From positions 1-64,000 of the forward strand of contig NZ_RAZT01000011.1 in assembly GCF_003626635.1 (NCBI RefSeq): a stretch of DNA of 64,000 nt, in the 5' to 3' direction. The notes beneath the pieces are model-generated. The model did no database searches and had not been told where the DNA came from. It was given only the letters and a program-made list of their open reading frames with translations. This stretch comes from Micromonospora musae (GTDB lineage: Bacteria; Actinomycetota; Actinomycetes; Mycobacteriales; Micromonosporaceae). Shown here one piece after another: positions 8,367 to 19,830 of this stretch; the stretch's first letter is position 1; the number at the start of each line of letters is the position of its first letter. Position numbers and translations under genes: made by a program.

Positions 8367-10568
8367 TCAGCCGGCGACCGGCTCGGCCTCCTTGTCACCC
8401 TGGGCCTGCTCGGGCTTGACCGAGCGGAGCAGCACGCTCGCCACGTCGATCACCTCGACCTGCTCGCCGGCGCCCTTGCCGTTCACCCCGTCGCTGAGCA
8501 TGGTCGAGCAGAACGGGCAGCCGACCGCCACCGTCTTGGCGCCGGTGGCCATGGCCTCCTCGACGCGCTCGACGTTGATCCGCTTGCCGATCTTCTCCTC
8601 CATCCACATCCGGGCGCCGCCGGCGCCGCAGCAGAAGGAGCGCTCGCTGTTGCGCGGCATCTCGGTGATCTCGGCGTCACCCAGGGCGCTGCCCAGCACC
8701 TCGCGCGGCGCGGCGAAGACCCGGTTGTGCCGGCCCAGGTAGCAGGGGTCGTGGTAGGTGACGCCGCCGTCGACGGGCTGGACGGGGGTGAGCTTGCCGG
8801 TGGCCACCAGGTGGGCCAGCAGTTGGGTGTGGTGTACGACCTCGAACTCACCGCCGAGCTGGTCGTACTCGTTGCCGAGGGTGTTGAAGCAGTGCGGGCA
8901 GGTGGCGACGATCTTGCGCTTGCTCTTCTCCCGGCCCTCGAACGCCTCGTTGAGCGTCTCGACGTTCTGCTGGGCGAGCATCTGGAAGACGAACTCGTTG
9001 CCGATCCGGCGGGCCGGGTCGCCCGAGCAGGTCTCCCCCTCACCGAGGATGGCGAAGGAGACGCCGGCCTCGTTGAGCAGCGTGGCGACGGCCCGGGTGG
9101 TCTTCTTCGCCCGGTCCTCGAACGCGCCGGCGCAGCCGACCCAGAAGAGGTACTCGAAGTCGTCGACCTCGCCGACCCGGGGCACCTCGAAGTCGAGCCC
9201 CTTGGTCCAGTCCTCGCGGGTGCTCTGCGGGGCGCCCCACGGGTTCCCCTTGTTCTCCAGGTTGCGGAGCATGACGCCGGCCTCGGACGGGAAGTTCGAC
9301 TCGATGAGCACCTGGTAGCGGCGCATGTCGACGATGTGGTCCACGTGCTCGATGTCGACCGGGCACTGCTCGACGCAGGCGCCACAGGTGGTGCAGGACC
9401 AGAGCACGTCCGGGTCGATGACACCACCGGACTCGGCGGTGCCGATCAGCGGCTTGTCGGCCTCGGCGAGCGCCAGTACGTCGACGTGGGCGAGCTGCGC
9501 GGCGGTGGCCTTCTCCTCGCCGGTCAGGTCCTTGCCGCCGCCGGCCAGCAGGTAGGGCGCCTTGGCGTACGCGTGGTCCCGCAGGCTCAGCACGAGCAGC
9601 TTCGGTGACAGCGGCTTGCCGGTGTTCCAGGCGGGGCACTGCGACTGGCAGCGGCCGCACTCGGTGCAGGTGCTGAAGTCGAGCAGCCCCTTCCAGGTGA
9701 ACTGCTCCACCTGGGCGACGCCGAACTGGTCCTTCTCCGGGTCGGCCTCCTCGAAGTCCAGCGGCTTCCCGTTGCTGGTCATCGGGCGCAGGGCGCCGAG
9801 GCCGGAGCCCGCCGCCTTCGCCGGCTCACGCTTGAAGAAGATGTTGAAGAAGGCCAGGAAGCGGTGCCAGGCCACGCCCATGGTGACGTTCAGCGAGATC
9901 ACGATGAGCCAGGTCATCGAAATGACGATCTTGATGAGGGCCGCGACGCTGACGCCGGACTCCCAGGCCGGGAGGGCGTTGCCGAGCGCGTGGCTGACCG
10001 GGGTGGCCCAGACCGGGTACTCGAAGTGGTCGGTGGAGACCTTGAAGCCCCGGATCACGAAGCCGAAGATCAGGACCAGCAGCACGACCCACTCGACGAA
10101 GTAGCCCTGCCACATGGTCGAGCCGGTGAACCGGGAGCGTCCGCCCGGTCGGCTGGGCCGGTTGCGCAGCCGGATCGCCATCAGCACCAGGATGCCGAGC
10201 AGGCCCAGCACCCCGATGATCTCGGTGGCCAGGCCGAAGACCGTCCAGTGCCCGATGATCGGCAGCTCTCCGGTGGAGCTGACCACCTCGAAGTACGCCT
10301 CGAGCACCAGCAGCGACAGCACGATGAACCCGACCATCACGAACCAGTGCGCGGCGCCCACCACGCTCCACTTGAGCATCCGGGTGTGGCCGGCGGTCTC
10401 GACCAGCATCGTCCTCGTGCGGGCGCCCTTGTCGGCGAGGCGCTCGGGGGCGGGTTGACCCAGCCGGATGACGGCCACCATCTTCAGGACCGCGCGTACC
10501 GCCAGCCCCACCGCCACCGCGGTGATGGCGGCCGCGAGAACCGTGGCGACGATCTGGACGCTGCCCAT
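8367..10568 (-). CDS. Membrane-bound Fe-S oxidoreductase with heterodisulfide-reductase-like (CCG) domains
   Basis: The protein has 733 residues from the ATG at 10568, chosen because GGGAGG precedes it; an upstream extension lacks coding character. About six transmembrane helices occupy residues 1-270. Two 4Fe-4S motifs follow, CTECGRCQSQCPAW (about 315) and CTTCGACVEQCPVD (about 400). Two cysteine-rich CCG-type blocks follow: CAGAFED with CPHCFNTLGNEY, and CYLGRHN with CCGAGGARMW and GCPFCSTML. The layout matches the mycobacterial iron-sulfur reductase Rv0338c and resembles GlpC/LutA/HdrD subunits that pass electrons to quinone. The electron donor is unknown and no partner subunit lies adjacent. 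Confidence 0.87.
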   Translation of the reverse strand: MGSVQIVATVLAAAITAVAVGLAVRAVLKMVAVIRLGQPAPERLADKGARTRTMLVETAGHTRMLKWSVVGAAHWFVMVGFIVLSLLVLEAYFEVVSSTGELPIIGHWTVFGLATEIIGVLGLLGILVLMAIRLRNRPSRPGGRSRFTGSTMWQGYFVEWVVLLVLIFGFVIRGFKVSTDHFEYPVWATPVSHALGNALPAWESGVSVAALIKIVISMTWLIVISLNVTMGVAWHRFLAFFNIFFKREPAKAAGSGLGALRPMTSNGKPLDFEEADPEKDQFGVAQVEQFTWKGLLDFSTCTECGRCQSQCPAWNTGKPLSPKLLVLSLRDHAYAKAPYLLAGGGKDLTGEEKATAAQLAHVDVLALAEADKPLIGTAESGGVIDPDVLWSCTTCGACVEQCPVDIEHVDHIVDMRRYQVLIESNFPSEAGVMLRNLENKGNPWGAPQSTREDWTKGLDFEVPRVGEVDDFEYLFWVGCAGAFEDRAKKTTRAVATLLNEAGVSFAILGEGETCSGDPARRIGNEFVFQMLAQQNVETLNEAFEGREKSKRKIVATCPHCFNTLGNEYDQLGGEFEVVHHTQLLAHLVATGKLTPVQPVDGGVTYHDPCYLGRHNRVFAAPREVLGSALGDAEITEMPRNSERSFCCGAGGARMWMEEKIGKRINVERVEEAMATGAKTVAVGCPFCSTMLSDGVNGKGAGEQVEVIDVASVLLRSVKPEQAQGDKEAEPVAG

Positions 10569-10781
10569 CGAGTTGGCCTCCCGGTCTGCTGCCTGTCGAG
10601 CGACTCGGCGACCGGGCCGACTCGGGCCGCGAGCGACGCGCCGCCGCTGCCCTGCCCTCGACCGGACCGGTCCATGACCGCGCTCCACCCGGTCATTCAG
10701 TGCAGCCTACGCGCAAGGTTACCCATCAGTAACGTGAGTCATCTCGCACCCGGGCCGCGCCGCCCTGCGCACACCATAGGG

Positions 10782-10810
10782 GCCCCCGCCCGAAACCGCC
10801 GGGCGGGGGC
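10782..10810 (-). terminator. Hairpin terminator after crgA
   Basis: GCCCCCGCCCG and CGGGCGGGGGC form an 11-bp perfect stem with loop AAACCGC, 54 bp past the crgA stop on its strand. The remaining bases between 10569 and 10863 show no gene; they include the leader of the Fe-S reductase. Confidence 0.75.
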
Positions 10811-10863
10811 AACGTCGAGTGAGATGGATCGACCCTGGCGGCGGCCGAGGCCGCCGCTCGGGA

Positions 10864-11127
10864 TCAACGCCAGCGCGAGAGCAGGATCAGCGAGGCGACC
10901 ATCGCGCCGAAGCCCACCGCGAGGTTCCAGTAACCCCACGACATGACCGGATACGCCTGCTCGGAGAGGTAGTAGACCACCAGCCAGCCGATGCCGACGA
11001 CGATCAGCGCGACCGCGGCGATCGGCAGCCAGGCCGGGCTAGGCTTGCGCGTCGCCGCCGTCGCCGTCGGGCGTACGTCCGTCGGCGGGGTGTACACCTT
11101 CTTCTTGCGGACCTGAGACTTGGGCAC
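10864..11127 (-). CDS. crgA: Cell division protein CrgA
   Basis: This small protein of 87 residues has a basic N-terminus (MPKSQVRKKKVYTPP) and two transmembrane helices (about 32-52 and 64-82) joined by the conserved loop SEQAYPVMSWGYWNLAVGFG. CrgA proteins are actinobacterial inner-membrane scaffolds that bring FtsZ, FtsQ, FtsI and CwsA together at the septum and affect the timing of sporulation septation. As in mycobacteria and streptomycetes it sits beside the DUF881/pabA/pknB region, divergent from the DUF881 gene. Confidence 0.96.
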   Translation of the reverse strand: MPKSQVRKKKVYTPPTDVRPTATAATRKPSPAWLPIAAVALIVVGIGWLVVYYLSEQAYPVMSWGYWNLAVGFGAMVASLILLSRWR

Positions 11128-11345
11128 GACGCTCTCCAGAGGGGGTTATTGCGACCTCGTCCGGCCTGACAACCGGGCGCGGGGGCGACGGTCCATGGCC
11201 AATAATGTTCGACAGCTAGCGTAGTCCGGAAGGCCCGTCCAATCCACGAATGGGGTCAGGCCGGTGCGAGGAGTGACCGGAAAAGGCGAAAGTATTCGGA
11301 TCCTCGCCCCGGTCGCGACGTGAGGACGACGGGAAGGAACGCTCG

Positions 11346-12152
11346 GTGGAGTACACATCCGGCGCTGCCTCCTGGCAGAAGGTGCTCCGGCGCGTCGGCG
11401 CCGGGCTGCTGCCACGGCGCCCGCGGCAACGGCGACCGGGCTGGTCGGTCGGCGTACCGCTGATCGCCGCCGCGGCCGGGCTCCTCTTCACCACCACCGC
11501 GACCACCGCCGGCGGCACCGCCCTGCGCGAGGACCGACGCCCCCAGCTCACCCAGTTGATCGAGGAACGCCGGCAGCAGGTCGCCGCGAGCGAGCGCGAG
11601 GCGGCGACCTTGCGCCAGGACATCGAGGAGCGGACCACCGCGCTCGGTGAACAGGACGGCCCGATCCGGGGCCAGCAGGACCGCGCCGCCGACAGCCTGC
11701 AGCCGGCCGGCTTCACCGCACTGACCGGCGTCGGTGTCACGGTCGAGCTCAACGACGCGCCCCGCCGCAACGACCAGCGCCTGCCCGAGGGGGTGAGCAA
11801 CGACGACCTGGTGGTCCACCAGGGCGACGTCCAGGCGGTGGTGAACGCGCTCTGGGCCGGCGGCGCGGAGGCCATGGCAATCATGAACGTCCGCGTACTC
11901 GCCACCAGCGCGGTACGCTGCGTCGGAAACACCCTGCTGCTACACGGCCGGGTGTATTCCCCACCATTCAAGATCGTAGCGATCGGCGATCCGACTTCCC
12001 TGCAGAAGGCTCTCGCCGAGTCCGAGGGAGTCCAGTTGTTCCGGGACGCGGTCGAGCACTACCAGCTCGGCTACCGGGAGGACGTCTCCACGGTCGCCGT
12101 GCCGGCGTTCGAGGACTCGACAGCGCTGCGCTCGGCGAAGGTGCTTCAGTGA
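11346..12152 (+). CDS. DUF881 family membrane protein
   Basis: This protein has 268 residues with a GTG start at 11346, nine bases after GGAAGGA. A basic N-terminus is followed by one transmembrane helix (about 32-55). Next come a coiled coil (about 62-112, [22 protein letters not shown]) and the DUF881 domain ([16 protein letters not shown], then [26 protein letters not shown] and [11 protein letters not shown]). The homologue in Mycobacterium (Rv0012) lies at the same place next to crgA and pabA. The biochemical role is unknown; membrane topology and synteny suggest a part in the division or wall machinery. Its 3' end shares a 26-bp-period duplication with the start of the sortase gene. Confidence 0.87.
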   Translation: MEYTSGAASWQKVLRRVGAGLLPRRPRQRRPGWSVGVPLIAAAAGLLFTTTATTAGGTALREDRRPQLTQLIEERRQQVAASEREAATLRQDIEERTTALGEQDGPIRGQQDRAADSLQPAGFTALTGVGVTVELNDAPRRNDQRLPEGVSNDDLVVHQGDVQAVVNALWAGGAEAMAIMNVRVLATSAVRCVGNTLLLHGRVYSPPFKIVAIGDPTSLQKALAESEGVQLFRDAVEHYQLGYREDVSTVAVPAFEDSTALRSAKVLQ

Positions 12153-12178
12153 CCCGCGCGGCGAAGGTGCTCCAGTGA
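12133..12178 (+). repeat. 26-bp-period tandem duplication at the DUF881/sortase junction
   Basis: A 20-bp segment containing GAAGGTGCTTCAGTGA occurs at 12133-12152 and, with one change, at 12159-12178. The first copy holds the DUF881 stop and the second holds the sortase GTG start. Confidence 0.8.
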
Positions 12179-13890
12179 ACGACGACGACCGGCCCGACGG
12201 GCGGCATCGCGGCCAGGCCGACGAGCCGACGGCGTTCCTGCCCAAGGTCGACCGCTCCGAGCCGGGCGCCGGCCGCTCCCGGGGCGCCTGGCCCGACCCC
12301 GTGCCGCCGACCCGCGCACCGGCCACGCCGCCGGCGGGCGCGGATGACGCCGTCCCACGCCTGGCCGGGCCGCCGGGCCCGACCCGCCGCCCCTGGACGA
12401 ACCCGCCCCCCGCCTCCGGCGACGCCCACCCGGGACGCCCAGACTGGTCCTCCCCGGAGACCGGCCGACCCCCTGCCCGGCCCGTCGCGCACCCCGACGC
12501 CCCGCCACCGTGGCCCGGTGCCACCCGACCGGCGTCTCCCGCCGGCGCGGGAGGCGGCTTCGCGGCCCCCGGCGGATCGCCGACCCACCCGAGCGCCGGA
12601 GGCGACGCCCCGGGCCGGCCGGCCGAGTACGCCCGGCCGACCACCGCCGACCCCTCCGTGCGACCGGCCGCCCCCGGCGGCCACCCGGGTCAACCGCCCA
12701 CCGGCGGATCCGCACCCCGGGCGGCCGCCTCGAACTGGCCCCCGCACACCCAACCCGGTGCCGGCGAGCCCGCACGCGCGCAGCCGCGGCCCGCGGCCCC
12801 GCCCGACGCCGCGCCGGGCGGTCCTCCCGCCCCGGCGTCGTCGGGCACCCGGCCGCCGAGCGGCGGACACCCGCCGAACAACGCTGGGGACAGCCCGACC
12901 GCGCTCATCCCCACCGTCGCTCCGCGGGGCGAACGGGCCTCCGGTCGGCCGAACGCCGCGGGCACGCCCGCCGCCGACCCGGCGGCGACCGCACTCATCC
13001 CGGCCGTCTCCGGCGCCACGGCGCGGCCTCCGGCGATCGACTCGACCGCGTTGATGGGCGCGGTACCGAAGACGTCGGAGACCGACGACCCGGCGGAGAC
13101 CGGGCCCACCGAGCCGCCCCGTCCCCGCCGAGGCGAGCGGGTCGTCAAGCTACGCCCGGAGCAGACGGGCAAGGGCTACAAGAGCGTCTACTCGGAGCTG
13201 ACCCGGCCGTCCTTCGGCTCCCGGCTGCGTGGCGGTCTCCGGGTCACCGGCGAGGTCCTGATGACCTTCGGCCTGGTCGTGCTCCTCTTCGCCGGGTACG
13301 AGGTCTGGGGCAAGTCCGCGATCGTGGACGCCCACCAGAACGATCTCAGCCAGCAGCTCGCACAGGCGTGGGGGCCGACCGGGGACCCGACGATCTCCGC
13401 TCCCGCCGCCCCGTCGGTCAAGCCCTCCCCACCCGTACGGGGCAAGCCCATCGCGGGCCTCTACATCCCGAAGCTCGAGAAGAACTGGGTCGTCGTCGAG
13501 GGCGTGACCCAGGCCGACATCCGGTACGCCCCGGGCCACTACCCGGAGAGCGCCCTGCCGGGCCAGGTCGGCAACTTCTCCGTCGCCGGGCACCGCAACC
13601 GCGCCACGTTCTGGCGCCTCGACGAGCTGCGCGACGGCGACTCGATCGTGGTCGAGAGCAAGACCGACTGGTACGTCTACAAGGTCTCCAAGACCCGGAT
13701 AGTCAAGCCCACCCAGGTGGAGGTGGTGGCGGCGGTCCCGGGCGAGCCCGATAAGAAACCGACCAAACGGATGCTCACCCTCACCACCTGCAACCCGAAG
13801 TTCGACAACTACCAGCGGTTGATCGTCCACGCCGAGCTGGACCGGACGCAGCCGAAGTCGGACGGTCGCCCGACGGAGCTGGGGGGCTGA
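12175..13890 (+). CDS. Class E-type sortase with long proline-rich N-terminus
   Basis: The protein has 571 residues. About 320 N-terminal residues are extremely Pro/Gly/Ala-rich, hydrophilic and cytoplasmic by topology. A transmembrane helix follows at about 350-372 ([21 protein letters not shown]), then an extracellular sortase domain at about 415-560. Catalytic residues are visible: His in [13 protein letters not shown], Cys in [10 protein letters not shown], and the Arg shortly after in NYQRLIVH. Class E sortases anchor LAXTG-type proteins in high-GC actinobacteria. The start is the GTG at 12175 with GAAGG upstream. The disordered cytoplasmic arm beside PknA/PknB genes with Thr-Ala repeats (TALIPTV, TALIPAV, TALMGAV) could be a phosphorylation target; that is inference. 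Confidence 0.88.
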   Translation: MNDDDRPDGRHRGQADEPTAFLPKVDRSEPGAGRSRGAWPDPVPPTRAPATPPAGADDAVPRLAGPPGPTRRPWTNPPPASGDAHPGRPDWSSPETGRPPARPVAHPDAPPPWPGATRPASPAGAGGGFAAPGGSPTHPSAGGDAPGRPAEYARPTTADPSVRPAAPGGHPGQPPTGGSAPRAAASNWPPHTQPGAGEPARAQPRPAAPPDAAPGGPPAPASSGTRPPSGGHPPNNAGDSPTALIPTVAPRGERASGRPNAAGTPAADPAATALIPAVSGATARPPAIDSTALMGAVPKTSETDDPAETGPTEPPRPRRGERVVKLRPEQTGKGYKSVYSELTRPSFGSRLRGGLRVTGEVLMTFGLVVLLFAGYEVWGKSAIVDAHQNDLSQQLAQAWGPTGDPTISAPAAPSVKPSPPVRGKPIAGLYIPKLEKNWVVVEGVTQADIRYAPGHYPESALPGQVGNFSVAGHRNRATFWRLDELRDGDSIVVESKTDWYVYKVSKTRIVKPTQVEVVAAVPGEPDKKPTKRMLTLTTCNPKFDNYQRLIVHAELDRTQPKSDGRPTELGG

Positions 13891-13896
13891 CGGGCG

Positions 13897-14181
13897 ATGT
13901 ACTCGTGGATCTGGCGCAAGCTCCCGTTCGGCCTGGTCGGCAAGCTGACCGGATCCGTGCTGCTCACCGCCGCGACGGTGGCCCTGCTCTGGTACGTGGT
14001 CTTCCCGTGGGCCGAGCCCCTGCTGCCCTTCGACGACGTGCAGGTCACCCAGGACTCCGAGGTGCCCGGTGCGCCGCCCGGCGAGGTGATCCCCGGTGAC
14101 GACGCCCCAGCCGGCGACGAGCACGACCTGCCGTACGACACCGAGCGGAACAACACCCCGCCCGCCTCCCCGAACCGGTGA
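13897..14181 (+). CDS. Small single-pass membrane protein of unknown function
   Basis: The protein has 94 residues and starts 6 bp after the sortase stop with GGGCG ahead, so it is probably in the same transcript. One transmembrane helix (about 18-42, SVLLTAATVALLWYVVFPWAEPLL) is followed by an acidic, Pro-rich extracellular tail of about 50 residues (DDVQVTQDSEVPG...). No catalytic motif is visible. Position between sortase and pabA suggests an envelope role. It carries no sorting motif and is too short to be an obvious sortase substrate. Confidence 0.75.
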   Translation: MYSWIWRKLPFGLVGKLTGSVLLTAATVALLWYVVFPWAEPLLPFDDVQVTQDSEVPGAPPGEVIPGDDAPAGDEHDLPYDTERNNTPPASPNR

Positions 14182-14185
14182 CACC

Positions 14186-14836
14186 ATGCGCGTCCTTGTG
14201 ATCGACAACTACGACTCGTTCGTCTTCAACCTGGTGCAGTACCTCGGCCAGCTCGGGGTGGAGTGCGAGGTACGCCGAAACGACGAGATCGACGTCGCCG
14301 AAGTGGGGAAGATCGGCGCGGCCGGCATCCTCCTCTCGCCCGGGCCGGGCAGCCCCGACCGCGCCGGCATCTGCCTGGACGTCATCCGGGAGTACGCCGG
14401 CGAGCTGCCCATCTTCGGCGTCTGCCTCGGTCACCAGGCGATCGGTGAGGCGTTCGGCGCGACCGTCGCCCGCGCGCCCGAGCTACTGCACGGCAAGACC
14501 TCCGAGGTGCGACACCAGTCGGTGGGCGTACTCGCCGGCCTGCCGGACCCGTTCACCGCGACCCGCTACCACTCGCTCGCGGTGCTGCCCGAGACGCTGC
14601 CGGACGAGCTGGAGGCCACCGGCTGGACGGGCTCGGGGGTGGTGATGGCGATGCGTCACCGCAGCCTCCCCATCGAGGGCGTGCAGTTCCACCCGGAGTC
14701 GGTCCTCACCGAGGGCGGGCACCTGATGCTCGCCAACTGGCTCGCCGGCTGCGGTCACCCCGAGGCGCTGGAGCGGGCACCGGCGCTGGCCGCCGAGGTC
14801 GACGCGCGCCGCCGGGCCGCCTTCAGCGCCGCCTGA
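14186..14836 (+). CDS. pabA: Aminodeoxychorismate/anthranilate synthase component II (glutamine amidotransferase)
   Basis: This class I glutamine amidotransferase has 216 residues and opens MRVLVIDNYDSFVFNLVQYL. The catalytic Cys is in GVCLGHQAIGEAFGA (about residue 82) and the His/Glu pair in GVQFHPESVLTEGG (about 172-174). It supplies ammonia to the chorismate-converting partner for p-aminobenzoate (folate) or anthranilate (Trp); sequence alone does not decide, and the partner subunit is not in the window. The mycobacterial orthologue at this locus is called trpG. The ATG at 14186 is only 4 bp after the previous gene. It converges on pknB. Confidence 0.93.
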   Translation: MRVLVIDNYDSFVFNLVQYLGQLGVECEVRRNDEIDVAEVGKIGAAGILLSPGPGSPDRAGICLDVIREYAGELPIFGVCLGHQAIGEAFGATVARAPELLHGKTSEVRHQSVGVLAGLPDPFTATRYHSLAVLPETLPDELEATGWTGSGVVMAMRHRSLPIEGVQFHPESVLTEGGHLMLANWLAGCGHPEALERAPALAAEVDARRRAAFSAA

Positions 14837-15020
14837 CCCACTGGGCGTCCCCGGACGTCGAATGGCCGGCCGGGTGACCTGGCGTGGGCCGCGACTCCGA
14901 CGACCTGCAGACGCCGGGCGAGGTCCGGCGCCGCCGGCCGCGAGGCCCGGTTCAGCGGAGCGGCCGATACCGGCGCGACGGCCGGCCGCTCCGGCGGACG
15001 CCATGATCGACTCAGGGTTT

Positions 15021-15050
15021 CCGGGGTGTCCGTGCAGGCGGACACCCCGG
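15021..15050. terminator. Hairpin terminator between pabA and pknB
   Basis: CCGGGGTGTCCG and CGGACACCCCGG form a perfect 12-bp stem around TGCAGG. It lies between the convergent 3' ends of pabA and pknB. Confidence 0.78.
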
Positions 15051-15096
15051 CTCATCTGGAAGTCGGGCCGGGCCACATCGGGCCGGCTGCCGGTGC

Positions 15097-16907
15097 TCAG
15101 TCGTTGCGGGGGAAGCCCGGCGGCAGGGGAGGCATCGGGAACCCGCCGCCACCACCGGTGCCCGGCGTGGTCGGCGTCACCGTCGGGGTGGGCGAGTTCG
15201 AGTCGCTCGGCGGTGCGTCCGGCGCGGGGACGGTCACGTAGATGGTGACCTCCCGGCCGCGCGGCAGGTTCGCGCCCGACTCGGGGCTCTGCCGCTCCAC
15301 CCGGCCGGCCTGGTCCGCGGGCACCTCGCTCCCCTCGCGGACCCGGACGCCGTAGCCCGCGTCCTCGAGCTCCTCCCGCGCGTCGTCCTCGGTGGCGCCG
15401 ATCACCCGGGGCACCTGGCCGACGTTGCCCTTGGAGACGGTGAGGGTGATCGCGGTCCCCTCGGCCACCTCCTTGCCGGCCTCGGGCGACATCTCGAGGA
15501 CGGTGTTCTTCTCCCGCGAGCTGTCCTTCTCCTTCGGCGGGTCGTTGACCTTGAAGCCCAGGCTCTCGAGCTGCTGCTTCGCGCTGTCGAAGCTGGAGTT
15601 GACCACGTTCGGGATGGTCCGCGTGTTCGGCCCGGCGCAGACCTGGATGGTCACCGTCCGGTTCGGTTCGAGCTCGGTGTCCGGCGCCGGGTTCTGCGCG
15701 ACCACCGTGCCCTTCTCACAGGTGGGGTTGTTCACCTGTTCGCCCGCCTGCGGGGCGAAGCCGGCGTTCTGGACCGCCTGGAACGCCTCCTGCTGGGTCA
15801 TGCCGGTCAGCGACGGCACCCGCCGCAGGTCTTCCTCCTTGCCGTTCATGAGCAGCGCGGCGACGAGGGCGATCACCGCGAGCACGCCCACCGCCGAGAA
15901 GAGCGCGATCAGCCAGGATGAGGCCCGGCGGCGGCGCGGGTCACCGACCCGGGCCGGGATCTGCCGGGTCGGCGGGGCGGCCCCACCACCGGCCGGATAG
16001 CCGCCGGCGGCCGGGGCCATCGGCATGGTCTCCTGCTCGCGCATCACCGGCGTGGCCAGCACGGGCCGCCCGGCGGCGGCGCGCAGCAGATCGGCCCGCA
16101 TCTCGGCGGCGCTCTGGTAGCGGTTCAGCGGATTCTTCGACAGCGCCTTCAACACGATCGCGTCGACCGCCGGATTCACGTCCGGGTTGATGTCGCTCGG
16201 CGTCGGCGGCGCCTCCCGGACGTGCTGGTACGCGACGCTCACCGGGCTGTCGCCGACGAACGGCGGGTGCCCGCAGAGCAGCTCGAAGAGCACGCAGCCC
16301 GCCGCGTAGACGTCGGAGCGGGCGTCGACCGCCTCGCCCCGGGCCTGCTCGGGAGAGAGGTACTGCGCCGTGCCGATCACCGCGCTGGTCTGCGTCATGG
16401 TGGTGGCGCCGCTGGCCAGGGCGCGGGCGATGCCGAAGTCCATCACCTTGACCTGGCCGGTCTGGGTGAGCATCACGTTTCCGGGCTTGATGTCCCGGTG
16501 GATGATGCCGTGCCGGTGGCTGAACTCCAGCGCCGCGCAGACGTCGGCGCAGATCTCCAGCGCCCGCCGCGGCTGGAGCCGCCCCTCGGCCGCCAGCACC
16601 TCCTTGAGGGTCCGCCCGTTGACGAACTCCATGACGATGAACGGCAACGTCTCGCCGGTCGGCGCGGTCTCCTCGCCGGTGTCGTAGACGGCCACGATCG
16701 CCGGGTGGTTGAGCGACGCCGCGTTCTGCGCCTCCCGCCGGAACCGCATCTGGAAGGTGGCGTCCCGGGCGAGGTCCGTGCGGAGCATCTTGATCGCGAC
16801 GTCCCGACCGAGCCGGAGGTCGCGACCGCGGTGCACCTCGGCCATGCCGCCGTAGCCGAGCAGCTCGCCGACCTGGTACCTGCCACCGAGCAGGCGGGCC
16901 TGGGCTG

Positions 16908-16911
<4 letters not shown>
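15097..16911 (-). CDS. pknB: Ser/Thr protein kinase PknB with three PASTA domains
   Basis: This 604-residue transmembrane receptor kinase starts at ATG 16911, overlapping the pknA stop as ATGA. The kinase domain (about 10-270) shows the Gly loop GYGGMAEVH, VAIKML, catalytic HRDIKPGN and DFGIARA, followed by an activation segment with TTMTQTS. A single membrane helix (about 333-355) leads to extracellular PASTA repeats at about 360-430, 431-500 and 500-570, and then to a Pro/Thr/Gly-rich tail. PASTA domains sense muropeptides or lipid II, and PknB controls wall synthesis and division. Three repeats are readable against four in the M. tuberculosis protein. It closes the fhaA-to-pknB operon. Confidence 0.96.
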
Positions 16912-18320
<1,409 letters not shown>

Positions 18321-18321
18321 G

Positions 18322-19830
18322 TCAGCGACTCCCGGGGTCGGAGATGACCGCCTGCATGATCTTGCCGGCAATCCGGGCGGCCTCGGCGCTGCCGCCCGGC
18401 CCGGCCTGCTCCAGTTCGACGCAGACGGCGGAGATCGGGGTGCCGTTCTTGTCCATGACGAAGCCGATGAACCAGCCGTGGTCGGGCCGGTCGGGCGCGG
18501 ACTGGGCGGTGCCGGTCTTGCCGCCGACCGTGTAGCCGTTGATCCGCGCGTTGCGGCCGGTGCCGTTCTCGACCACGCTGACCATCATGTCCCGCAGGTC
18601 GCCGGCGACCTGGCCGCTGATCGGCTGTCGCAGCTCCCGAGGCTCCGCCGTGTAGTAGCTGGTGGTCCGGTCCGGGCCCAGCAGCTGCCGCACCAGGTAC
18701 GGACGCATCTGCTTGCCGTCCTTGTTGGCGACGGCGGCGGCGATCATCGCGCCCTGCAGCGGGGTCATCCGCACGTTGTTCTGGCCGATGGAGGACTGGG
18801 CCAACGCGGCCGGGTCGGTGCCGCCGTCCGGATTCTGCATGTCCCCGGTGCGGCTCGCCGCCACCGGCAGCCCGCCCTCGCCGAGCTGGCCGACGGTGAG
18901 GTCCTCCTGCTCGAAGCCGAACTGCCGGGCCTTCTCCTTGAGCACGTCGGCGCCGAGGCGCACACCGAGCTGGGCGAAGCCGGTGTTGCACGACTCGGTG
19001 ACCGCCTCCATCAGGGTGACCTGATCCCCGGGGCAGATGGACGCCGCCGCGTTGCGGATCGGCGTGCCCGAGGTCGGCGCGGTGTAGCTGGGACCGGCCG
19101 GGATCTTCGTCTCCTTGCCGACGCCGTCCTCCAGCGCCGCCGCGGCGACCACGATCTTGAAGGTGGAGCCGGGCGGCAGGACCTCCCCGAGTGCCCGGTT
19201 CTTCAGCGGGCCGTTCGGATCCTGCTCCAACTCGTTGTACGCGGCGGCGGCCTTCGTGCTGTCGTGGCTCGCCAGCGGATTCGGGTCGAAGCTGGGCATG
19301 GAGACCAGGGCCTGAATCGCACCGGTACGCGGGTCGATGGCGATCGCGGCGCCCCGCTTCACACCGATCGTGTTGTTCCGCAGCTGGTTGTACGCCGCAT
19401 CCTGGGCCTTCTTGGAGAGGCTGAGCAGGACGTTGCCGCCGCCGGTCTGGTCGCCGGTGAAGAGGTCCTTGATCCGGTCGCCGATCAGCTGGTCGCTGGT
19501 GCCGGCCAGGAACTCGTCCTCGACCCGCTCGATGCCGGTCTCGGCCAGGTTGACCGGCTTGTAGCCGAGCGCGTGAGCGTACTCGGCGCCGGCCGGGTAG
19601 GTCCGCAGGAATCGCAGCTTCCCGCCGGTGTCCTTGCTGGTGGCCAGCGCCGTTCCGCCGGCTTCGATGTTGCCGCGCTTGCGCTCGTACTCGGCGACCT
19701 GAACCCGGCCGTTGTAGTCACTGTTGCGGTATTCGTCCGCCTTGTAGGCCTGAATCCAGTTCAGGTTCGCGAAGAGCAGACCGAAGAGGACTATGACGAC
19801 GACACCGGCGCGGCGCAGGGGTGCGTTCAC
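18322..19830 (-). CDS. pbpA: Penicillin-binding protein A (class B transpeptidase)
   Basis: The protein has 502 residues. It has an N-terminal membrane anchor (about 8-27), a dimerisation-type region and a C-terminal transpeptidase domain. Active-site motifs are in order: SxxK in PPGSTFKIV, SxN as SCN in TESCNTGFAQ, and KTG in GGKTGTAQ. It cross-links peptidoglycan in partnership with the glycosyltransferase RodA encoded just upstream. The GTG start overlaps the rodA TGA as GTGA, so translation is probably coupled. Confidence 0.95.
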   Translation of the reverse strand: MNAPLRRAGVVVIVLFGLLFANLNWIQAYKADEYRNSDYNGRVQVAEYERKRGNIEAGGTALATSKDTGGKLRFLRTYPAGAEYAHALGYKPVNLAETGIERVEDEFLAGTSDQLIGDRIKDLFTGDQTGGGNVLLSLSKKAQDAAYNQLRNNTIGVKRGAAIAIDPRTGAIQALVSMPSFDPNPLASHDSTKAAAAYNELEQDPNGPLKNRALGEVLPPGSTFKIVVAAAALEDGVGKETKIPAGPSYTAPTSGTPIRNAAASICPGDQVTLMEAVTESCNTGFAQLGVRLGADVLKEKARQFGFEQEDLTVGQLGEGGLPVAASRTGDMQNPDGGTDPAALAQSSIGQNNVRMTPLQGAMIAAAVANKDGKQMRPYLVRQLLGPDRTTSYYTAEPRELRQPISGQVAGDLRDMMVSVVENGTGRNARINGYTVGGKTGTAQSAPDRPDHGWFIGFVMDKNGTPISAVCVELEQAGPGGSAEAARIAGKIMQAVISDPGSR

